Source: Pyricularia pennisetigena
Lineage: Eukaryota; Ascomycota; Sordariomycetes; Magnaporthales; Pyriculariaceae
Assembly (NCBI RefSeq): GCF_004337985.1
Contig: NC_043741.1
Span: forward strand, 6,905,937-6,969,936
Reading direction: 5' to 3'
DNA: 64,000 bases
The position numbers and the translations under genes were made by a program. The notes under the pieces are model-generated. The model worked only from the letters and a program-made list of their open reading frames with translations. It did no database searches and was not told the DNA's origin. Positions 10,661 to 22,421 of the stretch are shown here, one piece after another (the first letter of the stretch is position 1; each line of letters begins with the position of its first letter).

Positions 10661-13267
10661 GTCAGGTGAGTGATAGTAGTAGAGAGAAGGACATGTGGGA
10701 TAACCCGTGACCACAGTTTGAATTGTTCACTATTGGCACATCAAGTCACGGCGTGCCATCTATTGTGAACATAGTGTTTTTGTTTCCAATGAAAATTCTT
10801 TAAACCAATTTAGTCTGTTCTGCACCCCGTGATTCCATGCTTTCAGATACATGTTGCAGGCAGAGAATATATCTCTGTCAAATATGAAAGCTGAGACAGG
10901 ACAAACTCAAACCACGTGATGCACCACATCCCTGAGGCAAGGTGGGTACGGGCAGAGTAGTCCCAGCGGGGAAATCGAAGCACTAGCCTAGAGTTCCGAC
11001 ACTTGCATCCTCACAGGAAAAATGCCCACCAAGGTGGTGGGTATATTTGACACCTAGGCAGTGTCTGACGATATGCTTGCTGATCTTGTTCCTCTGTTCC
11101 TCTGCAACGCTGAACGAGATTTTGCCCCAGAAGTCTCTACGCCAAACCACAGCCGAGATAACGATATATAACCCTTGCCTTACCTACAGGATCTTCAACG
11201 TAAAATTTCGGCGCGTCAGTGACATGACGAAACATCTCTGCAACGAGCCAGCCATGGCCCTGCTAAGCGAACGATCAGTCCCGGCCAGACTTAGAGTACA
11301 ATTTGGATTTCATAAACACCCCGCGTGGTATGACTCGACTGTGACGAGGACAACTCTGAGATCGACGACCTGGGTCAGCGAGACATGGAAAAAAGATCAT
11401 GCTACAATGCGAGACAGGGACATAACATGGCGGCACGTCGATGTGTATTGATGGAAATAGTATTTCTGTCAAGGCGGAAATAATCCTGTCTATTCCCATG
11501 GTGGCCTGTGAAGGTGGCGGTCGCTTTTCGACCTGTTACGCTGACTTCGTTAACTCACATGCGGTTCCAGCCGTTGCTAACCTCCCATATCCCACGATGC
11601 GCCGGTGCTGTGGATATCCCGAACAAGGTTTTCGGTGTTATTTTATGCTCAAAAAAAGCCACGTACTCACAAACCCGGAGCTTCACAGCTCAAGCGTAAG
11701 TGGATGAATGATGGGCGGGAAGGATGTATACAAGAAGGTACTCCGAGGAGTCCCCAGCAAGGCAAGCAACTTGATGCTTGCGAAGTCGGGGGGTTTGGTC
11801 AGATCGAACATGGCCTGTAAATGTCTGGTGCATACATTTCTTGTATAAAGTGACTGATGATTTCGCTGCGCTGTGGCGGCGGTTTTGAGGGTAAGGCAAG
11901 GCAAGGCAAGGCAAGGAATAAGCGGTTACGGAGATCTCAAGAGGGGAAAGATGCAGCGGCTGGAAGAATCCGTGCAAGCGCGCGTTTGCGTAAAGACCGG
12001 AGCTCGCGCTGCCTATTGATTCCCAACGGCCTTGTGCAGAGTCACGATACGTGATTGAATTTTGGACCTGCTAGACGGCTTAGCCTGCCTGGCTTGCTAG
12101 GAATCAGTCCAGCCAAACTGTCACAGTCACAGCACAGCTGATTCCTCGTGGAATGCTTTGCCGCCTATCTGGGGAAATCTTGACTCCAAAAATCCGAGCA
12201 ACTGTGGGCCAACACGGGATTGACTACAACACAGACAGGCAGACGAGTACACCAAACAAGCAACAGACTGCCATTACGAGGAGTGTTGCCAATCAATCAG
12301 CAATCAGTCTCGATCGGATTGCTTTGTTGCAGGTGCCAAGCAGGTAAAGCCGATTGACAGGTCAGATATTCGAATCTGGAGCTAGGGGATGGTGCTGCTA
12401 GGTTGATTGCTCTTGGCATTAGCAAAGTTATCGACAACCCAAGAGCAAGCCGCTGGCCCGTGATTAGAAGAAGCTTGATGAGGAACGCGGCCCGAGGGTT
12501 CCCCTTTCCGTCCATCTCTTCTTTTCGTATTTCGTCTACAAGTCAGTCGCAAATTGGCGTTGTCTTTGATCACAGGGCTGCTCTAGTCCATTGTTACCTA
12601 TGCTCGGAAGTTGAATTGTTTTCTAGACCAATTCTTCCTGGCGTAAAGCGACTGCTTTTTTTTTTATTTTTTATTTTATTTTTGTACTTCTTTTTCTTCT
12701 TTTCTTCTCCCAGCGCATATTCTCTGTCTGTTCGACAAACAGTACATCCATCAGCTGTAATAGCGACCACAACTGGCCCCGCAGAAGCTCCAGACACGGA
12801 GGCTTCTTGATTAACGCTTAACTGCTAATTCGGAATCAACTCATTCGCACGACAGACAGCCTGTCCATCAGCAAGCCGGCACAACCTCGACAACGGACTG
12901 ATGATAGAATCGTATGCACAGGAACCGGGCCATTTTCTGGAAGACATGCAAGAGTGTTGATGGTTGGTTGATCCGAACATTCTGGAGCGATCTAATGCCG
13001 GTCTCATCATTTGCATCTATTATCGATTCATAAGATATTTGCCCGAAACAATCAATGTTACTGATACGCAGCAGCCAGCCAGCGTGAAGTGGTAGGCAGG
13101 CAGGCAGGCAAGCGAGGCGACAGGTGCCATTCGTTCAGCGGGACTGGACTCGAGGTAGCAACGCGCGCTGAGGTACACACCCTTGTCTTGCGGCTTAAGT
13201 CAGCCACGCCCAGAAGGAGAGAAAGCCTTGACCAACACTAAAAGTCAAAATCGGGCCCCCGTGGAGC
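10661..13267. other. Intergenic, no convincing gene
   Basis: Short frames only (for example 11047-11451 plus, 12403-12810 plus), none with recognisable domains or splice-supported extension. Holds a GCAAG pentanucleotide repeat near 11892-11916, an AT-rich patch near 12657-12700 and a GGCA repeat near 13097-13110. The 3' part must contain the kinase promoter and leader. Confidence 0.5.
11892..11916 (+). repeat. (AAGGC)n pentanucleotide repeat
   Basis: About five tandem copies of AAGGC/GCAAG in intergenic DNA. Confidence 0.85.
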
Positions 13268-16200
13268 ATGGACCAAAACGTAACATATCGAAGCCCTCGA
13301 AATGCTGCAATGCCCAACGAAGGCCGCACCAGCCAACAAGGTGACGCGCGCAGCAAGGATGACCAGAGAGCTTTCAGCACTGATAAAAGCAAAGATATGA
13401 GCTCGTCGCGCAGATCTCCGTCCCCGTCGTCGTCTTTTGCTCCTCCGCGACGCCCCGAATCACGACCACGACCACCTCGCGAGCAGCAGCAACCTCACCC
13501 AGCACTTCCCCGAGATAACCTCGGCAGGGGGCGATCGATTGAACGACCCCTGGAGTCCTTCAACCCCAGAAATCAGCGTCGCGAGCCGTCAAACTTATCG
13601 GCACAGGGCTCTGTCGAGGGAGCGCGTCAGGGAGCGCGTCAAAACCGTCGATCGAGGCATCGAAGTCGAGAGCGACCACGGCGTCAGTCGAGACACCGAT
13701 CGCCACCGCGGCCGCCGCAGGAGCCTCGACGAGGGTTTGCACCTGATTCCATCTTCGATCGCCCTGCCCGTTCAGGGCATCTAGATCAGCCTGACACTGC
13801 AAAGGAGAGGGAGCAAGATCTTCCCCACCGCAACACTGCCGCTCGCGAACCATCGCGTCTTGCCTCCTCCCCAGCTTCAACTTCGAAACGGCCAAGAAGT
13901 CCCGGGCCACAAGTAGCAGATTCAGATCATTCAGCCAAAAGGCCGCGTCGCGGTCCCAGTCCTCAAACCGACGAACCCTATCATTTCGACAATCGTTCAG
14001 CACCAGACAAGGCAGGCCCGAGGAGGGAGGAGCATCCCCAGCGGCCGTTTTCTCCGGGCCGACCGCGGTCGCGATCTCCCGGTTACGGTCGCGATTTTGA
14101 CCGACGTGAGAAGCGTAAAAAGAAGAAAAAGAAGAACAAGAACCGTCGCGACCGCTCAAGGTCTCCGAATCGAGACAGGGACGAGTTTGGACGTCCGGCT
14201 CCTAGTGGCCGCAAACCTCTTCCCCAGCCAGGGAGGGACTCTGGAGGAAGACGTCGATCTCGTTCGCCTCTAGTACCCGATCGTCCGCGATCTTTCTCCC
14301 GTGGTCGATCGCCGCATTCTCCATCTCACGGCGCCGAACACCCGCCATTCTCTCCATCTCAACAAGGACCACCTAGGGGCCGAGGACGCAACCCCAGCCG
14401 TGACTTTGACGCACAACCGGAGCGGAGGCATCACGCCGGGCGAGCAACGCCCCCACCACCCGAGGTCCCGCGATCACGAAAGAAGGGCAGAGGCCGTGAA
14501 GAGCGGCACTCCCGCAAGTCGCAAGCACCTCGTGTGTCTGGGGCCAACAGCGTTGAAGTGAACATGTCGGCGAGGGGAAGCGGCTATCGCGGCGGCTACG
14601 GCCCAAGTGGTGGCTATCAGATGCAGGCTCCATACGCCCAAGGGCCTCCCACAGGACCTAGGCGATTCTCGCACTCTTCGGGGCATGCAACACCAAACAG
14701 CTTTCATGGAACACCGCCGCCTCAATCCCCCTATGGTGGAAGCCAAGGCTGGGGCGGGCAACAACAATATCAATCCCCTAGGTAAGTCGTCTAATTCGTT
14801 TGAAATTATCTCCGTATGCAAACACTGGTGGTACTCTACAGGATTATCGAAATGGCGATGCTGATGTCATGTGATTAGCTATATGCATCAATACCCTCCC
14901 AACGGAGGTTATACGCCCAACGGACCTCACAATCCAGGCAACTTTACTCCAACGGGGCCACACGGCCAATATCATCAGTCACCGTCATATGCTCCGCCGT
15001 CAGGCCCCAATTCACAATATTCATACCCACAAGGTCCCGCCCGCGGTGGTCACCGAGGCGGCTTTAGAGGAGGAAACGCCTTCAACCAAGTCGGGCGAGC
15101 TGGGTATCGTGGGAATAGTTTCAAGAGTGCGAGCCACAATGGGAGTGTACATGGTGGTAGTGTACATGGAGGCAGCGTTCATGAAAGCAGTGTCCATGGA
15201 GGTAGCGGCCAAGCTAGCCCCGCTGCAGCTTCAAACGTTGGGGAATCAGCAACACAGCAAGCTCATGAACATCCTAATGAGCAAGCCAAGGATGATGAAA
15301 ATCCTTTTAGACCTTCTAAAGATCTGCAGGTCGAAGATAACAGCCAGTCGGGACATGGCGAAGACAGTTCCCAACCGCAACAAGACCAGCCACAAAAAAC
15401 AATGCCTCAAACCGAAAGACAACCGCCGAGTGGCCCGTCAAACCCAAAGATCAAGTTTCAATTCAAATCTTCCTCCAAGGTGCCTGCAACAATACCGAAG
15501 CCAGAGATCTCATCCAAGTTCAACGCATTACCGCCGACGCAGACGAAAGCTCAACAGCAGCAGCAGCGCCAAGAAGCCATCAACAAGGAGAGAAATCTTC
15601 CCCAAGATGTGCCAACAGGGCCGGCATCTTCAAGATCTCGTCAAGACAGGGGCCCACGGCCACCGCCTGATGCGCCTAGGCAGCCATCAAGCCAACAACC
15701 CCAGTCCCGGTTCAGGATGGTGAAGAAAACAATGAGACGGCCAATAAGAAAGGAAGGGTTGCCGACAGAAATGGCGAACTCGGACTCAGTGTATTACCGG
15801 AAGCCGGGCAACGAATCAGTCGTCGGTGCCGGAACATACGGCAAAGTCTTCAAGGCGATCAACGTCTACACTAACAACCTAGTGGCCCTCAAAAGGATAC
15901 GAATGGAAGGAGAGCGGGACGGGTTCCCGGTGACGGCTGTTCGCGAGGTCAAACTGCTGCAATCGCTGAGGCATATCAATATCGTAAAGTTGCAGGAGGT
16001 TATGGTGGAGAAGAACGACTGTTTTATGGTCTTTGAGTACATGTCGCATGACCTGACAGGGCTGCTGAATCACCCAAGCTTCAAGCTGGAAGCCGCACAA
16101 AAGAAGGACTTGGCAAGGCAATTGTTTGACTCGCTGGACTACCTACACCGGCGAGGTGTCCTACATCGCGACATCAAGGCTGCCAACATCCTAGTGAGCA

Positions 16201-17037
16201 ACGACGGTATTTTGAAGCTGGCTGATTTTGGTCTCGCACGATTCTACGCAAAGCACCACCAACTCGACTACACCAATCGCGTCATCACGATATGGTATCG
16301 ATCACCAGAGCTGCTGCTTGGGGAGACGCGGTACGGCCCTGCGGTTGACATCTGGTCAGCGGCCTGCGTCATGGTGGAGATATTGACGCAGTATGCCATC
16401 TTCCCCGGCGAAGGGGGCGAGATCAGCCAGCTGGATAAGATATGGGCGGTGCTGGGGACGCCAAGCCGATCTGAGTGGCCGGAGCTACTGGAGATGCCCT
16501 GGTTTGAGCTGTTGCGGCCGACCTTCAAGAGGCCCAACAACTTTGCCAAACTGTACCAGCACCGCGTGACACCCGCTGCATTTGACCTGCTTGAGGCAAT
16601 GTTTCGCTTCGATCCTGCCAAGAGGCCTTCTGCTGCCGAAATCTTGGAACATCCTTATTTCACAGAGGAGGAGCCGGCTCCAAGACAGGCTGTTGAGTAA
16701 GTTTTCTTTCTGGTGGCTCAAGTTCGTGATTTGAGATATTCTAGGATGGGTTCCACTGACCATGTTCACAACTCGATGCAGGCTGGCCACTATCGAAGGT
16801 GACTGGCACGAGTTCGAATCAAAACAGCTGCGGCGCAAGAACGAGGCCAAGGAGAAGGAGGCGCGGCGGGCTGCTCGTGCCGAAAAGGAGAAGGAAGCGG
16901 CTGGGGCCGGGGGATCTGACAAGAAGAGGCCGCACGACCAAACCGCTGTGGCGTCGGAGCAGAGCCAGCCGGACGCCAAGAGGCAGAACGTGGACGGCAG
17001 GCCGCCGGCGCAGGAGAAAGCCGGCGACGCAGGGTAG
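13268..17037 (+). CDS. CTK1: CTD kinase subunit, Ctk1/Lsk1/CDK12-like
   Basis: Cyclin-dependent kinase predicted to phosphorylate Ser2 of the RNA polymerase II C-terminal repeats in the nucleus. Exons 13268-14781, 14879-16696, 16782-17037 (introns 97 and 85 bp; Ser505 is split by the first) give 1195 residues. The kinase domain spans about 815-1105: glycine loop GAGTYG (821-826), Lys843, PVTAVRE cyclin-binding helix (855-861), HRDIKAANIL (Asp936), DFG (Asp954), T-loop YTNRVIT (Thr970 the expected activating site), WYRSPELLLG. The last exon has GDWHEFESK and a basic helix, as expected after the kinase domain in Ctk1-type proteins. The first about 640 residues are disordered: RS/RP-rich with KRKKKKKKNKN, then Gly/Tyr/Gln-rich with a 15-nt tandem repeat. 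This resembles metazoan CDK12/13 more than the compact yeast enzyme. Bur1/Cdk9 is the alternative; the C-terminal extension favours Ctk1. Confidence 0.9.
15141..15203 (+). repeat. In-frame GSVHG tandem repeat in the kinase gene
   Basis: Four 15-nt units encode GSVHG, GSVHG, GSVHE and SSVHG inside the disordered N-terminal half of the Ctk1-like kinase. The units differ at a few bases, so the repeat is not a recent perfect expansion. Confidence 0.85.
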
Positions 17038-17473
17038 AGGCTGACCCGCGTTGGGGTTGGTGCCAGCGATGTGTTGTTGGTTTTGAAAACATGCATAAAG
17101 ACACGGCGCAGTTAGCGGAGATGATAATAACGGGCAGCGGGGTATTGGGTGTTGTTTTTAAAAACGACTAGGGCAATGATTCTTCGGCTGCCCTAAATAT
17201 GTGAGGATAGGACTCTTGCTACATATCTTTCCTGGCCATGTGACAGGGCGTTGCGATGGGATGCATATTTATGTTACGCCCTATACGATTGGGATTACGA
17301 GGGTCATCTCAAAATCCTCTGTATTTTTATTTTGAAACAAAAAGACAATATTGACATATGCCCAAATTATGTAGTAGTCTCGAATGAGATTTGCGTTTTT
17401 TGTCCACTCGAAACTAGACTAGTTCAACCAAGAGCCAGCTCTCAGGGTCTCAAACCCAACATCAGCGCAAAGG

Positions 17474-18310
17474 TCACAGCGGCGGCTCGATCCAGTTCGC
17501 GCCGTTCCAACCGAGATCCCTCCCGCGGCACGGCCGACAACCGGCCTGGTAGTCGGCGGCGAGGCAGGGCGCGTTGAGCTGCATGAAGGAGTTGTCGGCG
17601 GCGGACCAGCACGATCTCCCCATGCGCAGCTCGGGGAAGACAAAGTCCATCTGGCTGATGCGCAGGCACCACCAGTGGTAGTAGTTGTCGCCTCCTTCGC
17701 CGCCCTCTCCCGCCCTGCGTGCCTGGCACTGCTGCGCCTGGCACCCCGTCTCCATGTTGCGCGCCGCGCACCGCGAGTCGGCCGCCTCCCGCTGCGAGCG
17801 GACCTTGTCGGCCTCCTCGGACGGGTTGGCGCAAGACGTCTCGGGGCAGACGGGGGTTGGGCCGGCGGCGGCAGGGGCGGCGGGGGCGGGCGCGGCGGAT
17901 CCTGGCTGCGCGGTAAAGGGGTGTACGATCCAGGTCCGGGTGGTGGTGTAGCTCCAGGCCGAGAACCGGGTTGATGTGCTCGTCTTGCTGCGGACCAGGT
18001 AGGTCGTGTCGGTTCCCGCGACCATGTGCGTTTCGAGGACGGTGGCCACGGGGCCGTTGGCTGTTATCGTGGGCGGTGGTGCGGGCAGAGGCGGCTCGAT
18101 GATGGTGGTTGTTGTGGTTGCGATGCGGGTCATAGTGTCGTAGCCCGGGTAGCCGAGGTCGAGCAGGCTGTTGTGCGTGGTCGATGAGGTTGTGCACGTC
18201 GTGCTGACGGTGGTCTTGGCGGTTGGTGTTGCGGGGATGGCTGCTGCTGGCCGTATTGCTGCGGCCAGCAGGACGAGGAGAAGCTGTGCTGTTGTGGAGA
18301 GGGGAGGCAT
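17474..18310 (-). CDS. Secreted Thr-rich, Cys-rich protein of unknown function
   Basis: Single exon, 278 residues. The start at 18310 is chosen because it opens directly on a signal peptide (MPPLSTTAQLLLVLLAAA, cleavage expected near residue 24, AAA); the longer upstream frame adds 50 residues without a signal. Residues about 25-90 are Thr-rich, a likely O-glycosylated stretch, then a Pro/Ala linker (PAPAAPAAAGP), then a C-terminal module with ten cysteines (CPETSC, RCAARN, TGC, QQC, WWC, RSC, APC, AGC, RPC) and many aromatic residues. This is the layout of a wall-associated or secreted fungal protein. No family was recognised. It is convergent with the kinase gene, 436 bp apart. Confidence 0.7.
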   Translation of the reverse strand: MPPLSTTAQLLLVLLAAAIRPAAAIPATPTAKTTVSTTCTTSSTTHNSLLDLGYPGYDTMTRIATTTTTIIEPPLPAPPPTITANGPVATVLETHMVAGTDTTYLVRSKTSTSTRFSAWSYTTTRTWIVHPFTAQPGSAAPAPAAPAAAGPTPVCPETSCANPSEEADKVRSQREAADSRCAARNMETGCQAQQCQARRAGEGGEGGDNYYHWWCLRISQMDFVFPELRMGRSCWSAADNSFMQLNAPCLAADYQAGCRPCRGRDLGWNGANWIEPPL

Positions 18311-19381
18311 CTTTTCTTTGCGGGTTAAGGGGCTAATTAGAGGGATTATGTCGGTGGCTGTGATGCTACCTGGTTGATTATCTTGTATATTATGCTTGAA
18401 AACCTGCAACTCAAGCAGTGTTGTTACTATGAGCTTTGCGGTCACGCTCGGTGAACGCAAGTAACGTCCGGAGAGGAGGAGGAGGAGGAGGAGGAGGTGG
18501 ATGACGGTCAGTGTCTCCCGGTATTATCATAAAAAAAAAGAGTATTATCATTACAAACCTGCTCACCACGCCCCGAAAAGATATAGATCTTCACCGACAA
18601 ACCGCCGGGCCCAAATTGTATGCACGCTACACCGGCAGCTTCATGTTTCTTGACTGGTGCGGTGGGATTTGATGTACAAAAAGGGGATCAAGCGGAACAT
18701 GTGGTGAGCTTGAGTCCGTGTGCTACTTACTTGTATGCGGATGGATAATAAAAAACTAAATTAAAATAGCCGGAAGAAACCGCGTGGCGTATCTGTGCCA
18801 TTGTTGACCCGATTGGGCCATTCTTTTTGTTTCGGTGCATACCCAAGAAAGTTCCGGATCTTTTTTTTTTTTGGTAGTGGAACATGTTTTGTCATTATAC
18901 CTTGCCCTGCCTGTTGTTGTTAAAAAGCAAAGAAAAAAAGTTCCATCTCCTGGATACGAGATTCTGGAACGGTTATTTGTTTACTCGTGGAAAGAAAACG
19001 CGTAAAAAGAAACCTGTAACTAGGTAGCCAATAAAATGAAACAAGGATCAGAAGGAGCAATAATGGGACGAGGTCAGCCGTGGTTAGCTGGAAGCAGGAA
19101 ATATCCGTCAACTAATGTGGCGTGCCCCTGATGGCGTACACCCTAGTAAAGAAGCTATGACAGGGGAACACCTAGACATGTCACTAATGATCCCGCCGGT
19201 GTTGAGTTGCCCAAGGTTACCTGATACTTTAGTTAGTTTGGTTTGTCAAAGCTGCCACAGGAGCTTCATGTAGAAACGACTACTGCCATGGGTTGTGATA
19301 TGTTTTGGTTATTGGTATAATTTGACTAGCCAAAACTTTGACCAACCCAAAAGAAAAAAAAAAAAAAAGTCAGAGCGGAAC
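18311..19381. other. Intergenic; GGA microsatellite and A/T tracts
   Basis: Promoter of the secreted Thr-rich gene and 3' flank of MCT1. No frame longer than about 63 codons with coding character. A GGA repeat lies at 18474-18497, and short A or T runs occur near 18530, 18861 and 19352. Confidence 0.6.
18474..18497 (+). repeat. (GGA)n microsatellite
   Basis: About eight GGA units upstream of the secreted Thr-rich gene. Confidence 0.9.
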
Positions 19382-20746
19382 TCATTCCAGCTCATCAACG
19401 ACAAACTCGGTCTCCTCCAGGCCTCTCAGCACCTCCTCGACCTCGCTCGGTTCCGTGATGCCCCACACGCCGGCGCCCTTGACGACGCCCTTGCCGCGCA
19501 TGCCAACCTCCTTGCCCACCAGGTTTCTTCCGACCTTGCCTGGCCCGATGCCGATCCAGCGCCTGACCTTTTCCCGCTGGTCGAGGTACCGTATGCTCTC
19601 CCACCACCTGACGGTCTCGAGACACTGGCGGGCCAGCAGGTCCTTGAGCTGGGCCTCGCTCTCAAACGGGCGGGCGCTGATGTTGCTGACGCAGGGGATC
19701 TTGGCAGGAAAGGTGACCATGCCGCCTCCCTCACCGCCGGCGGCCAGCATGTCCCGCACGACGGCGACGGCGGGCCTCATGATGGGCGAGTGGAAGGGGC
19801 TGTCGCTGTTTAGGCGGACGGCGCGGGGGTCGTGACCCAGGAACTGGCGCACGTGGGCCACGAGGGTCTTTATGCGGTCCAGCTCGCCCGACAGCACGAT
19901 CTGGTTCTTGCTGTTGACGTTTGCGATGGAGACGTGCTCGATCGGGGCGTCCGAGGCTGACGATTCGGCCTTGGCGCCCTCGCTCGAGTGGCCCAGGAAC
20001 TCGCGGATGGCCTGCACCAGCCGCGGCAGGTACTCGGGCTCCGTGACGATGGCCACCATGCCGTATTCGACGTCGGGCCTCCCCTCGCGCGCCGCCCTGG
20101 TCGCGGCCGCCATGGCCTGGGCTCGCCGCTGCACCAGGCGCAGGCTGTCGCGGAAGCTGAGGTAGCCCCCCGCGACCAGGGCGGCGAACTCGCCCAGGGA
20201 GTGGCCCAGCACAAAGTCGACCTTGTGCTCTAGCGGGGAGAAGCCAAAATCGCGCTCGAGCACGCGGAGGATCAGGATCGAAGTGGCCATTATGGCGGGC
20301 TGCGCGTGAGGGGTTGCCGTCAGGAGCTTGTTGGGTCCGTCCCGGATGATGTCCGAAAGCTTGTAGCCCAGGCAGTCGTCGATTTCCTGGATTATGGGCC
20401 GGGCGGTGGAGGGGAAATTCTCCAGCCAGGGATTCAACATGCCTACTTTCTGGACACCCTGGCCAGGGAAGAATATTGCTGTTTTTGGGCGGCGTGGTTT
20501 GCCGGTGGTGGTAGAGTTATGTCTGATACATGATGGGGTTCGTGCTGAGGGTGTAGAAGTAAATGTAGATGTGGAGCCATTACGGCCTTGTTGCGGGTTT
20601 GATGATGTTGAAAACGATAAAAATGGCCATGAACATGACGATAATGACGATAATGGTAAAGGTAAATAGTTTGTAGAGGTTGTTATTGTGAATTTGTGAC
20701 TCCTCCTCCCAGCGATGCGCCGTGTGGCGACCGTGATGTTTCCCAT
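19382..20746 (-). CDS. MCT1: Malonyl-CoA:ACP transacylase, mitochondrial
   Basis: Loads malonyl groups from CoA onto acyl carrier protein for type II fatty acid synthesis in mitochondria, the pathway that also feeds lipoic acid synthesis. Single exon, 454 residues. Residues 1 to about 85 are Ser/Thr/Arg-rich with almost no acidic residues, as in a mitochondrial presequence. The catalytic domain begins at KTAIFFPGQGVQKVGM; the nucleophile is Ser183 in GHSLGE and the partner His319 is in SDSPFHSP. FPGQG and the later VSNISARP are FabD-family blocks. The C-terminal 40 residues (GVWGITEPSEVEEVL...) finish the domain normally. The long leader and stand-alone domain argue against a polyketide synthase fragment. 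Confidence 0.93.
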   Translation of the reverse strand: MGNITVATRRIAGRRSHKFTITTSTNYLPLPLSSLSSCSWPFLSFSTSSNPQQGRNGSTSTFTSTPSARTPSCIRHNSTTTGKPRRPKTAIFFPGQGVQKVGMLNPWLENFPSTARPIIQEIDDCLGYKLSDIIRDGPNKLLTATPHAQPAIMATSILILRVLERDFGFSPLEHKVDFVLGHSLGEFAALVAGGYLSFRDSLRLVQRRAQAMAAATRAAREGRPDVEYGMVAIVTEPEYLPRLVQAIREFLGHSSEGAKAESSASDAPIEHVSIANVNSKNQIVLSGELDRIKTLVAHVRQFLGHDPRAVRLNSDSPFHSPIMRPAVAVVRDMLAAGGEGGGMVTFPAKIPCVSNISARPFESEAQLKDLLARQCLETVRWWESIRYLDQREKVRRWIGIGPGKVGRNLVGKEVGMRGKGVVKGAGVWGITEPSEVEEVLRGLEETEFVVDELE

Positions 20747-21448
20747 GGTGCTTGCTTTCCCTTGGCCCGTGACTCTCCCTTCAAGTTGGTGATGTTATCC
20801 GCCGAAGCCGAGGTACAGCAAGATCAGCAGATCAACCGGCCGACCGACCACGCAATTGCAGCCGATCAAGAATTGACAAAATCTCGCAATGTGTGCGACA
20901 AACCTGGAAGGGTCTTATATATAAAGTAAAGTAAGTCGTGGTTAGCGAAGCGTTATGTTTGAAAAGCAACGGTGGTGCAGTAAATAAAATAAAAAAGAGA
21001 TGTAGGTCCGAGGCAGTGAGTCTATAATGATGTGCAAGGTGTCAGGTTACTTAGCAGTTTGCACGCTGGCACGAGCTTGGCGAACAAGAGCCGAGTAAGC
21101 TGCCGCCCCATGGGGTAAGTACTGCATACTAGTTAAAAAAAAAAAAAATAAACGCCGAAGCCAACCGGATTTGGGACTCTTTCCCATTTACGTCTCAACA
21201 ATTCAAATTTTCATTTTTCTTCATCATCAGAAAAACTCTCGGCCCAGAATCAAAAGGATAAATCAAGTCATGTATTTACAGAAAGAAGAAAGGACTTTTG
21301 CTAGCAAGTCGTATTCTTTCATTTTCTCCCTTGCAGATACCCAATAAAGGCATGTTGTTTCCCCCTCATGAAAACCCCTTTATTTACAACTAAAATAAAA
21401 AAAAAAAAAAAGAAAAGAAAAGAAAAACGGATCTCTCTCCCAAAACCT
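20747..21448. other. Intergenic, no gene seen
   Basis: Region between MCT1 (start) and the CE1 esterase (3' end), both on the minus strand. Only short frames; A-runs at about 21135 and 21401-21414. It should contain the MCT1 promoter and the esterase 3' untranslated region. Confidence 0.6.
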
Positions 21449-22421
21449 TTACGCAATCAGCCCAAAGAACCTAAGCATCAGGTCCTCATTGACCGGCGCC
21501 GTGTGCCCGACGCCGTTGCCAAAGAACCCCTGCAGCTTGCTGCCGTCTCCGTAAATGACCTGGGTATACTGAGCCGAGGGCACGCCCGTGACGTTGCGGG
21601 AGATGGTGACACCGAGCACGTTGCTCCACTGCTTGAGGGTCTCATGCGCGGCCGCCGGCCTGACCAAATAGTCGGCGTTTCCGTGCCAGATCTGCATGCG
21701 CGGCCGCCGGCCTGTGTAGCCTGGGTATGAGTTGCGGACAAAGTCGCCCCACTGCTGCGGCGTGTGCGTCAGGCCCTGGGCGCAGGTCTGGTTGGCCGAG
21801 AACGGGGTCGCGCCCGCGGCACCCGCGAAGCAGGCGTGCGCAGTGCCGCTGTACGCTGCCCCGGCCTCGAACACGTCCGGGTACGATCCCGCCATCACGT
21901 TGGTCATCATGCCGCCCGAGGACGAGCCCATGACGTACACCTTGTCCTTGTTGCCGTTGTACCGGTTGAGAGTATAGTTGACCATGGCCACGATGCCCTT
22001 GGCGTCGCCGCCCTGTCCGTGCGTGAGCGAGGCCGGGTTCTGCACGTCCCAGCAGTTGGACTGGTTCGGGGTGCCGGCGTAGATCAGGATGAAGCCGTTC
22101 TGGTCGGCGTACGACGGCAGGCGTGTGCCGCTGAACCACTGGCGGGCGTTACCACCGCAGGGGTGAAGCTGTTGTGGATGAGACGTTGAGTTAGTTGAGG
22201 TTGATACGATTGTGTTTTTTTTTTTTTTTTTCCTCCCGAAAAAGGGGAATAATATCACTCACAGCAACTATAATGGCTGGGTTGGTGGCCACGCGGTCCG
22301 GCACATAGATGAACATCTGGATGTTGGTAGGATTGTCTCCCCAGTTGGTGACCTGTTGCAGCTGTGCGGCCGAAGCCATGGCCGCTGTCGCCAGGACGCT
22401 GAAGATGCTGGAGAAACGCAT
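21449..22421 (-). CDS. Secreted CE1-family esterase (acetylxylan or feruloyl esterase)
   Basis: Exons 22421-22263 and 22168-21449; the 94-bp intron (GTGAGTG donor, CTAAC branch, CAACAG acceptor, phase 0) contains a 17-18 nt A-run on the coding strand. The product has 292 residues. A signal peptide (MRFSSIFSVLATAAMASA) is followed by a CE1 alpha/beta-hydrolase: LHPCGGN oxyanion region, nucleophile Ser136 in GSSSGGM, Asp219 in HGNAD and His275 in GVGHTAP. CE1 enzymes of this type remove acetyl groups from xylan or ferulate esters from arabinoxylan; the sequence alone does not settle which. There is no carbohydrate-binding module. Start 22421 is preferred over 22448 because it opens directly on the signal peptide. 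Confidence 0.92.

Noticed and set aside
13560..14159. 199-codon minus-strand frame inside the kinase gene
   Set aside because: Antisense shadow of the low-complexity RS-rich exon; its length reflects the biased codons of the sense strand.
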